A stretch of DNA of 64,000 bases, from the NCBI GenBank assembly GCA_035622175.1, contig DASPVV010000143.1, forward strand, positions 1 through 64,000, written 5' to 3'. The notes under the pieces are model-generated. The model saw nothing but the letters and a program-made list of their open reading frames with translations, was not told the DNA's origin and searched no databases. Position numbers and translations under genes: made by a program. The DNA is from JAFAGX01 sp035622175 (GTDB lineage Bacteria > Acidobacteriota > Terriglobia > Terriglobales > Acidobacteriaceae). Numbering within the stretch: position 1 is the stretch's first letter; every line of letters begins with the position of its first letter. This document shows positions 57,546-64,000 of the stretch, one piece after another.

Positions 57546-57630
57546 ACTGTTCAGCCGGCGATCGACGGAAATCGGGCGTCCCACCATGACATCCATCCCG
57601 TCAGGCAAAGAGAAGACAAGCCTCGCTGCC

Positions 57631-58320
57631 TCATGGGGAATGGTATGCTTCTGGCGGCAGCCCGGTGATGCGGATCCCGGAACACGCTCGGTGACGGAGG
57701 TTGAGTCCGATCAGCAGAGCCGTGATCTGTTCGAGGATGCGGGCATTCTCGAGCCTGCCGCCATCCACCGCCCGGACACCTGGAATCCTGGTTGCGAGGC
57801 TGCACACGAGCTGGGTGGCGTCGGCGTCATCGCTGCACACGATCACGTCGCAATCGACCGGACCTTCACGGTCGAGCGCATCCGACGCTAGATTCTGAAA
57901 GGCAGCGACCACGGAAACGCCGTGAGGTATCAGTTCAGCGGTTTGCTGGGCAGCCGAACCCTGCCAAACACCCAGAGTACGGCTGGGTCGTCCACCCACG
58001 CTCGCCGCCAAGGGGACGGTCGTGTCAATCACAACGCTTCCCGGACGAATGGCAGACTTGAGCTGTTTGAGTAAGGCGGCGTGCGCCTGAAACGGAATGG
58101 TCAGCACCAGAAGATCGGCTGCGGCACAGGCCGCGCGGTTCTCGAGGCCGGACACTTTCGCCGCCGGACCGACCGCTTCGCGGATTCTGGCGGCCGCGAC
58201 CTCAGCTCGTTCGAGGTCTCGCGAGCCGATGATCACCGTTTCTCCCGCTTGCGTCCAACGCAGCGCCAAGCCAAAGCCTTCCGGCCCGGTGCCGCCGACT
58301 ACGGCGATGGGCCTGCTCAC
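57631..58320 (-). CDS. npdG: F420H2:NADP+ oxidoreductase (NADPH-dependent F420 reductase)
   Basis: It transfers hydride between NADP(H) and coenzyme F420. The Rossmann start IAVVGGTGPEGFGLALRW and the NADP-binding SRDLERA are typical of the Fno/NpdG family, as are LVLTIPFQAHA, SVVIDTTVPL, and the C-terminal GGRLENARILEQITALLIGLN. It has 229 residues. It overlaps cofH by 4 bp, so F420 is made and reduced by one transcript. Confidence 0.9.
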   Translation of the reverse strand: MSRPIAVVGGTGPEGFGLALRWTQAGETVIIGSRDLERAEVAAARIREAVGPAAKVSGLENRAACAAADLLVLTIPFQAHAALLKQLKSAIRPGSVVIDTTVPLAASVGGRPSRTLGVWQGSAAQQTAELIPHGVSVVAAFQNLASDALDREGPVDCDVIVCSDDADATQLVCSLATRIPGVRAVDGGRLENARILEQITALLIGLNLRHRACSGIRITGLPPEAYHSP

Positions 58321-59549
58321 GCGAACTCCGCTTCGAGTGCCTGCTCATCGCGGAACTCCTCGACGGGCAATTGGATGTGGATCCGCGTGTAGGTAGTGTT
58401 GCGCTCGGCCGGGATACGGCCGGCGGAAAGAATGAGCGACTGGAACTCCTCCGGGCTGGTGTATTGCCCGGCGGTGGCTCCCGCCTCGCGCGAGATGTTT
58501 TCCTCCATCAAAGTTCCGCCATAGTCGTTGGCTCCAGCATGAAGGCACAGCTGGGAGAGCCGGCGATTCAGCTTGACCCAGGAAACTTGTAGGTTGTTGA
58601 TGGCGCCCGCCAAGAGAATTCGGGCCAAAGCATGCACCTTCAGATGTTCGGCCAAGCTCGGTCCCGGCCGCGCGAGACCCTGGCGGAACAGAACAGTGTT
58701 GCGATGGACGAACCCCAGGGGCACGAACTCGGTAAAGCCGCCGGTCTCCTCTTGGATGCCGCGCAAGAGCAGGAGTTGATCGACCCAATGCGCGGAGGTC
58801 TCCACGTGGCCGTACATCAGCGTGGACGTGCTCGGAATGCCGCAGTGGTGGGCGGTTGAGATCACTTCCTTCCACTGTGCGGTGGAGAGCTTGTTACGCG
58901 AAAGAATGAACCGAACGTCGTCATCGAGAATCTCCGCCGCTGTTCCCGGCAGCGTGCCGAGACCATGGTCGCGCAGCATCGAAAGATAGTCCCGCAACGG
59001 CATGCCCGTAAGTTCGACACCGTAGACGATCTCCATGGGCGAGAAAGCATGGATGTGCATTCCCGGCACGGCTCGCTTGACCGCCACGAGAAGATCGCGG
59101 TAGTAAAACGGAGGAAGATCGCGGGGCAGTCCGCCCTGAATGCAAACCTCGGTTGCACCCATCCGCCACGCTTCGATTGCCTTTTGCGCGACCTGCTCAA
59201 GACTTAGAAAATATGCGTCCGTTTCCCGCGGTCCTCGGCTGAAGGCGCAGAACTTGCAACCTACAAAACAGACATTCGTGAAGTTGATATTTCGGTTGAC
59301 GACATAGGTAACGAGATTGCCCACGAGCTCACGGCGCACGAAGTCGGCAGCGACCAGCAGGCCTAACAGGTCATCTCCTTCCGCCTCCGCCAGCAGTAAA
59401 GCTTGCTCGCGCGTGAGCACGTCTCCGTTGAGGCTGGCCATGACCCCCTCGAGCGCGGCGCGGGCTGCCGAATTCAAACGCGGGGCAATCTGCGGCCAGG
59501 CTAAAGCAGGAAAGTTCTCCAATTCGGGTTGTAGCAGCGTGCGTGCCAC
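58317..59549 (-). CDS. cofH: FO synthase subunit 2 (5-amino-6-(D-ribitylamino)uracil-tyrosine transferase)
   Basis: This radical SAM enzyme joins tyrosine to the ribitylaminouracil precursor in the first half of deazaflavin (FO) formation. The cluster motif is NVCFVGCKFCAFSR (CxxxCxxC) near residue 96; GATEVCIQGGLPRD and EIVYGVELTGMPLRDYLSML are CofH patterns. It has 410 residues and is separate from CofG, unlike the fused FbiC of Actinobacteria. Its stop overlaps npdG and its start is 9 bp after cofE. Confidence 0.92.
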   Translation of the reverse strand: MARTLLQPELENFPALAWPQIAPRLNSAARAALEGVMASLNGDVLTREQALLLAEAEGDDLLGLLVAADFVRRELVGNLVTYVVNRNINFTNVCFVGCKFCAFSRGPRETDAYFLSLEQVAQKAIEAWRMGATEVCIQGGLPRDLPPFYYRDLLVAVKRAVPGMHIHAFSPMEIVYGVELTGMPLRDYLSMLRDHGLGTLPGTAAEILDDDVRFILSRNKLSTAQWKEVISTAHHCGIPSTSTLMYGHVETSAHWVDQLLLLRGIQEETGGFTEFVPLGFVHRNTVLFRQGLARPGPSLAEHLKVHALARILLAGAINNLQVSWVKLNRRLSQLCLHAGANDYGGTLMEENISREAGATAGQYTSPEEFQSLILSAGRIPAERNTTYTRIHIQLPVEEFRDEQALEAEFA

Positions 59550-59558
59550 TAGGCCTCC

Positions 59559-60320
59559 TCAGCGAAACAAGTCGTTTGCGGCGGGACGAATCAGGTCGCG
59601 AGCGCTACCGCGGCCGGACTGGTACCGAAAGCCCCGAACAATCGAGGCGGGTATGCGAGCTAGCTTGCCGCAGACCAGGCCTGCCGCGCAAGCCAGTTCG
59701 TCGGCCACGGCTTCCACGCTGACCCGCAGAGGGTAGCCATGGAGATCGTGCCGTCTGCGATAATCATGAAGGGCCTTCATCCCCGCCACTCCGATCGCAA
59801 CCTCGGTCAGTCCCTCGCGCCAGGGACGCCCGAAACTATCCGAGATGATAACCGGGATGGAAAGCCGCAAGGCTTTTTTCAGCGCACGATGCAGTTGTGC
59901 CGCCGAGCGGTCAGGATTTTGGGGAAGAAGCAGCGCCGTGCCTCCCCCGTCCACGTTGGAAACGTCCACCCCGCTGTTGGCGCAAATGAAGCCTTGCGCG
60001 GTCTCGGTAATCAGAACACCCCGCCTGCGACGTAGGATACGCCGACTTTGTGCCAGGGCGAGTTCCGTGACGCGCGGATCGAGCGAATAGCGGCGCGCCC
60101 AGGCCCTTGAGTTCGCCGAAGGTTGGATGCTGTCCAAATTGACCAGTTGTCCTTCGGACTTGGACACAATCTTATGCTTGAGTACCAGAATGTCGCCCTT
60201 CCTCAGTTTTCGCTGGGGATGCGAAAGGGCCGAAAGAAGCTTTTCGAGTAAGGAATCTCCAGGGCGGATCTCATCCGCAACCGGCACGGGGATGATCTCG
60301 AGTTGCGACAAGCTTCGCAT
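59559..60320 (-). CDS. cofE: Coenzyme F420-0:L-glutamate ligase
   Basis: CofE adds gamma-linked glutamates to F420-0 with GTP. Motifs include IPVPVADEIRPGDSLLEKLL, GDILVLKHKIVSKSEGQLVNL, CANSGVDVSNVDGGGTALLLPQNPDRSA and ISDSFGRPWREGLTEVAIGVAG. At 253 residues it is the archaeal-like single-domain form; the nitroreductase-like domain fused in actinobacterial FbiB is absent. A 58-bp gap separates it from cofC. Confidence 0.93.
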   Translation of the reverse strand: MRSLSQLEIIPVPVADEIRPGDSLLEKLLSALSHPQRKLRKGDILVLKHKIVSKSEGQLVNLDSIQPSANSRAWARRYSLDPRVTELALAQSRRILRRRRGVLITETAQGFICANSGVDVSNVDGGGTALLLPQNPDRSAAQLHRALKKALRLSIPVIISDSFGRPWREGLTEVAIGVAGMKALHDYRRRHDLHGYPLRVSVEAVADELACAAGLVCGKLARIPASIVRGFRYQSGRGSARDLIRPAANDLFR

Positions 60321-60378
60321 TTTGGTCGCCTTCTAGTGTACGCGGAACTGCCTTAGCCGGCGTCAGTCCCGGTCGAGA

Positions 60379-61032
60379 CTATTGGTTGGCAGCCGCAGAC
60401 AGATCGGCCAGGTTTAGTTGACGAGCCAGCCGTTGGGAACGGGTTTCTCCCGGAGCCTCCGCCAGCTGCCGCAAATCTGTCGGCGTATCTACGTCGAGTG
60501 CCAGCCCGGCCAGCGAGAGGACGACACAAGGTTTGCCGGTAGCGCGCGCGGCCGCCAGGTGCGGCTGGAAACTGTCATTTCCAAATCGTAACGGGAACAA
60601 TCCGGGGGGTTCACGAAAGGCTGCGTTCGTGCCCCGTCCGTCAGCCGACGGAACCAGCACCGTGCCCTCCCGGGGCGCGGCCTCTAGAACTTTCTCGAGT
60701 TCCCAAGGTTGGACGAGCGGTATGTCGCCCGGGATCACGAGCGTGTTGTCGACGCCCCTTGCCTCGCAAATCCGGGTCGCCCTTTCAATCGCCTCGGTTT
60801 CACTTCGATGGGCGGAGTCAACGATGATGTCGAAGCAAAAATGGTGCGCCCACTCGAGGGCGAAGGCATCGCCGGTGACGATACTGACTGCGGGCCGGTG
60901 TACCCACTTACCCAGCGCCTCGAACACGTCGAGGAGCATAGCCTGCGCCAGTTCCGTGCGCGCCGGTTGGCTGAGCACGGATGCAAGCCGCTGTTTGGCC
61001 TGGGAGAGACTCTTGACGGGGAGGAGAATCAT
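60379..61032 (-). CDS. cofC: Phospholactate/phosphoenolpyruvate guanylyltransferase
   Basis: It activates a three-carbon acid with GTP for F420 side-chain assembly. The nucleotidyltransferase start LLPVKSLSQAKQRLASVLS, VIPGDIPLVQPWELEKVL, VLVPSADGRGTNAAFREPPGLFPLRFGNDSF and LALDVDTPTDLRQL are family motifs. CofC uses 2-phospholactate in archaea and FbiD uses phosphoenolpyruvate in mycobacteria; the sequence alone does not settle which is used here. It overlaps cofD by 4 bp. Confidence 0.9.
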   Translation of the reverse strand: MILLPVKSLSQAKQRLASVLSQPARTELAQAMLLDVFEALGKWVHRPAVSIVTGDAFALEWAHHFCFDIIVDSAHRSETEAIERATRICEARGVDNTLVIPGDIPLVQPWELEKVLEAAPREGTVLVPSADGRGTNAAFREPPGLFPLRFGNDSFQPHLAAARATGKPCVVLSLAGLALDVDTPTDLRQLAEAPGETRSQRLARQLNLADLSAAANQ

Positions 61033-61988
61033 GGGAGATCCGAGACGGCCTCGCCTGACTTTTCCCCCGAGAGCAGCTGCAGCAGGCTACGAGCGAGTTT
61101 GCTCTTGTCCTCGATGGTTTTCATGATCGTGCCTGTGCAGTGCACGCTCACGCCCGATCCTTCGAGTTGGCGGGCTGCCTCACTGTCACCGAGGTCGGCA
61201 ATCAAAAGGTCGAGGAAATCGCGGTAGGCTTCAGCCACTCCTACAATCGAGACCGGCAAACCTTGGGCGGCCATCAGTGTCCCGGCCGGCCCGGAGACCG
61301 CGGCATTCCCAATGATTGGGCTTACCGCCGTGACCGTGGCGCGAGTTTCCCGTAAGGCCTCACGGATTCCGGGAACAGCCAGAATCGGGCCAATGCTGGT
61401 GATGGGGTTGCTCGGAGCGATCAGCACCGCACTGGCCGAGAGGATCGCCTCGATCACACCCGGCGCCGGCTGGGCCTGTGCTGCCCCGGCTAATCGCACC
61501 GACCGCACCGGGTCCTGGTACCAGCGTTTCACAAAGTACTCCTGAAAGCCGAGCTCTCCAACCGGAGTGTCGATCCGGGTCTCCACTCGGGAGTTGGACA
61601 TGGGCAAAATGCGCGCCCGCACGCCCAGCTTTCGGCAAATCTCGGCTGTGACCTCGGTCAGAGTCTTGCCTTGCGCCAACAATTTCGAACGGACGAGGTG
61701 CACGGCCAGATCGCTGTCGCCGAGGTGAAACCATATCGGTTCGGACAACTCCGCCATCGCCTGCAGACAATAGAATGTGTCGTTCTGAACCCCCCAGCCG
61801 CGCTCCTGGCTGAGCCGTCCTGCCGCAGCGTAGGTGATCGAATCCAAATCGGGCGAGACGTGGAGGCCCCACCACTCCAGATCGTCTGCCGTGTTCACTA
61901 CGAAGGTGAGATCTTCGGCGGCGCCCACCTCGAGCAGGCCCTCGACGAGCTTGGCGCCTCCCGTACCGCCGGTCAGAACTACGATCAT
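61029..61988 (-). CDS. cofD: 2-phospho-L-lactate transferase (FO transferase)
   Basis: CofD transfers the activated three-carbon phosphate to FO. It begins MIVVLTGGTGGAKLVEGLLE; further blocks are VVNTADDLEWWGLHVSPDLDSI, WFHLGDSDLAVHLVRS, MSNSRVETRIDTPVGE, IAPSNPITSIGPILAV and SPIIGNAAVSGPAG. It has 319 residues. Start ATG 61988 overlaps the cofG stop (ATGA). Both ends overlap neighbours by 4 bp, which shows tight coupling. Confidence 0.94.
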   Translation of the reverse strand: MIVVLTGGTGGAKLVEGLLEVGAAEDLTFVVNTADDLEWWGLHVSPDLDSITYAAAGRLSQERGWGVQNDTFYCLQAMAELSEPIWFHLGDSDLAVHLVRSKLLAQGKTLTEVTAEICRKLGVRARILPMSNSRVETRIDTPVGELGFQEYFVKRWYQDPVRSVRLAGAAQAQPAPGVIEAILSASAVLIAPSNPITSIGPILAVPGIREALRETRATVTAVSPIIGNAAVSGPAGTLMAAQGLPVSIVGVAEAYRDFLDLLIADLGDSEAARQLEGSGVSVHCTGTIMKTIEDKSKLARSLLQLLSGEKSGEAVSDLP

Positions 61989-63175
61989 GCGGCCCTCCGG
62001 GAGTAACCTTCCCCATCGGCTGCTGCCTTGACCTTGGTTTGCAGCAGGCTTGGACGATCGTCGAGGGTCGATAGGAATTCCGGGTAAACTGGAAGGCGCT
62101 GCCGCAAGGTGCATCCCTTCGATTCGGTTCGCAGCCTTAATTCCTCCAGATGAGGCCACGGCCGTTCTGGATTGATGTAATCCGGAGTGAGCGGCGAGAC
62201 TCCGCCCCAATCATTGAGCCCGGCATCGAGCAACCGTTCGTAATTGGGAGCGGAGAGGTTCGGGGGAGCCTGAATGTTGACCTCGGGCATGAGCAAGCGG
62301 GCGAGCGCGATGGTCCGTAGCATTTCCCCTTGGCTCGGTTCCACCCAGTCTCGCATGGGAATATCCGGCTTGCTGCGAAAGTTTTGAATGATGATTTCTT
62401 GGATATGTCCATAGCGGCGATGCAACTCGCGTATGGCCAGCAGCGTATCGACCCGATCGGCAAGGGTTTCACCGATGCCAATCAGCAGTCCGGTGGTAAA
62501 GGGAACGTGCTGCTTGCCCGCCTCTTCGATCGTGCGCAGGCGCTTCGCCGGAACCTTGTCGGGAGCTTGGTGGTGGGCAGCGCCGGGAGCGAGAAGACCC
62601 TGACTGGTGCTCTCCAGCATCAGGCCCATGCTGGGTGAGACCGCCGCCAAGCGCCGGATCCATTCCGGGCTCAGCAGCCCCGGATTGGGATGCGGTAATA
62701 AAGATGTTTCGCGCAGAACCAGCTCGCACATGGCTTCCAGATAATCAAGCGTAGACTTGTATCCCAGCCGCCGCAAGGTCTCGCGCATCTGGGGAAAGAC
62801 CAGCTCAGGCTTATCGCCGAGGCTAAACAGCGCCTCGCTGCAGCCCATGGCTTCCCCGGCCCGCACCACTTCGAGGACCTGGTCCGGAGTCAGGGTGTGG
62901 GCGCCGGGTTCGCCCGCATCGCGGCGAAAAGTGCAGTATCCGCAATAATCCCGGCACAGGTTGGTCAGCGGGATGAAAATTTTGCGCGAATAGGTGATCA
63001 CGCGAGATTTGTAGCGCTGCTTAGCAGCGAGAGCGGCGGTGAGCAGGGCGGAAAGCTTCTCGTCCCCGCAACCGATCCATCGATATGCAGCTTCGCGAGA
63101 AAGAGGTTCGTCGCAGGCCAAATCGCGGGCTTCCGCACCATAGGGCTGCGGACGGGTTGTGGATAGCAAGCGCAT
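61985..63175 (-). CDS. cofG: FO synthase subunit 1
   Basis: A radical SAM enzyme that completes the deazaflavin ring with CofH. The cluster motif is NLCRDYCGYCTFRR (CxxxCxxC) near residue 65; LFSLGDKPELVFPQMRETL, LLPHPNPGLLSPE, MGLMLESTSQGL and IIQNFRSKPDIPMRDW are CofG patterns. The ATG at 63175 lies downstream of GAGG; an in-frame TTG at 63190 is less likely. Length is 396. It is the first gene of the F420 operon and diverges from the flavin-reductase gene at 63306. Confidence 0.93.
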   Translation of the reverse strand: MRLLSTTRPQPYGAEARDLACDEPLSREAAYRWIGCGDEKLSALLTAALAAKQRYKSRVITYSRKIFIPLTNLCRDYCGYCTFRRDAGEPGAHTLTPDQVLEVVRAGEAMGCSEALFSLGDKPELVFPQMRETLRRLGYKSTLDYLEAMCELVLRETSLLPHPNPGLLSPEWIRRLAAVSPSMGLMLESTSQGLLAPGAAHHQAPDKVPAKRLRTIEEAGKQHVPFTTGLLIGIGETLADRVDTLLAIRELHRRYGHIQEIIIQNFRSKPDIPMRDWVEPSQGEMLRTIALARLLMPEVNIQAPPNLSAPNYERLLDAGLNDWGGVSPLTPDYINPERPWPHLEELRLRTESKGCTLRQRLPVYPEFLSTLDDRPSLLQTKVKAAADGEGYSRRAA

Positions 63176-63305
63176 CTGTAAGGACCTCAAGCGATTGTAA
63201 AGGATTTACAATCGAGGGCACCGTATCAGGGATTCGGGGGTGACTGGCAACGGCTTCCTGGGCTGTGCCAATCGGTGGCAGCGCGTGCGGCAATTTGAAA
63301 ATGGA

Positions 63306-63803
63306 ATGAGCATCAGTCAGGCAGAGTTCCGCGAGGCGATGGGCAACTTCGCAACCGGAGTGACGGTCATCACCGTGGATCACGCGGGCGAAGTGCACGG
63401 CATGACCGCCAACGCGTTCACTTCGGTATCCCTCGATCCGCTGCTCGTTCTGGTCTGTGTCGATCACCGGGCGCGCACCCACGGCCATCTCCATGCCAAG
63501 AAGCGTTTCGGGGTGAATGTCCTGGCTGAGAACCAGCGGGCAATCTCCGAGTACTACGCGCGCGCCGCGCCCACCCACCAGCGCGCGGAACAAGAAGCCG
63601 GAGCCCGCTTCGACCGCACGATTCATGGCACACCGGTGTTGCACGGCGCGCTGGCCTATCTGGAGTGCCGCCTACACAGCGCCCAGGACGCTGGCGACCA
63701 TACCATCTTTCTTGCCGCGGTAGAAGATGTGGTCGTGCGCAAAGGCGATCCGCTGCTCTATTTTCGAGGGAAGTACCGGCAAATCGGGATTCCTTCCGAA
63801 TGA
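63306..63803 (+). CDS. Flavin-reductase-fold (split beta-barrel) flavoprotein
   Basis: A 165-residue cytosolic protein of the FMN-binding flavin reductase family: SQAEFREAMGNFATGVTVIT, HGMTANAFTSVSLDPLLVLVCVDHRA, FGVNVLAENQRAIS, and a C-terminal GDPLLYFRGKYRQIG. Members reduce FMN with NADH or NADPH for partner monooxygenases, or act as oxidoreductases themselves. The ATG at 63306 fits the family start; the frame is open to GTG 63240. It shares a 130-bp intergenic region with cofG and may be co-regulated with F420 synthesis. Confidence 0.85.
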   Translation: MSISQAEFREAMGNFATGVTVITVDHAGEVHGMTANAFTSVSLDPLLVLVCVDHRARTHGHLHAKKRFGVNVLAENQRAISEYYARAAPTHQRAEQEAGARFDRTIHGTPVLHGALAYLECRLHSAQDAGDHTIFLAAVEDVVVRKGDPLLYFRGKYRQIGIPSE

Positions 63804-64000
63804 TTTGGCGCCTGTCGCTTGGCTCCTGGGGCAAGCGCATCTGGTTCTCTCCGCCTTTTCTAGCGCGTCGGATCAGCGGCCGACGCAGGTACGATCCGCC
63901 CAGAACTGCGGCGCACTCCACGATCAGGAAGGAACCCGCACCGCCCGTCCTGGCCAAGCGAAACCAGCAGTCGGTGCGGCGTCGGAGGGCATAGGAGGTC

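Overview
The window looks like chromosomal DNA of a soil-type Acidobacteriota (Terriglobia-like) bacterium. This is inferred from family content, not from a marker gene: a DUF2844/DUF3443 pair, YXWGXW-repeat and SYLF proteins, many NarL-type two-component genes, a decayed nucleotidyltransferase/metallophosphoesterase pair, and a housekeeping block udg-coaBC-rpoZ-gmk-yicC-ABC exporter-rapZ. No rRNA, tRNA, CRISPR array or complete insertion sequence was recognised.

Layout. Positions 1-1772 hold a truncated DUF2844 gene and a DUF3443 lipoprotein. Positions 2054-8993 (minus strand) are housekeeping. Positions 9620-13718 are a small surface-glycan group (flippase, methyltransferase, phosphotransferase-fold kinase), followed by priA (14095-16527). 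Positions 17122-35317 are a stress and osmolyte region: secreted NTF2-like and SYLF proteins, glgX-treZ, a treY broken by one in-frame TAG, a CsbD protein, a 17M-like protein, an NlpC/P60 hydrolase, and several sensor and regulator genes. This region carries visible decay: treY, a nucleotidyltransferase, a metallophosphoesterase and a histidine-kinase stump.

Positions 36092-55124 form one long plus-strand locus for a group 1h (actinobacterial-type, high-affinity) [NiFe] hydrogenase. It contains two small-subunit genes but one large subunit. The first small subunit is alone with a soluble three-PAS histidine kinase and a NarL-type regulator. The second precedes the large subunit, a NifU-like protein, DUF5947 and DUF6084 proteins, an unassigned 354-residue protein, a fused maturation protease, a one-helix membrane protein, a leaderless YceI protein, and hypC-D-E, a double-SIS protein, a Uxx-star-like thioredoxin-fold protein, hypF, hypA and hypB. 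The apparent job is oxidation of trace H2 with its own sensor and maturation machinery.

Positions 63175-55146 (minus strand, converging on the hydrogenase locus) carry a coenzyme F420 cluster: cofG, cofD, cofC, cofE, cofH and an F420:NADP oxidoreductase, then an OpuC/ProU-like osmolyte ABC transporter. A flavin-reductase-fold protein diverges at 63306. Nothing is recognised from 63804 to the end. The most interesting items are the extra hydrogenase small subunit with its private two-component system, the leaderless YceI plus membrane peptide as a possible quinone link, and the F420 cluster that lacks an obvious dehydro-F420 reductase.
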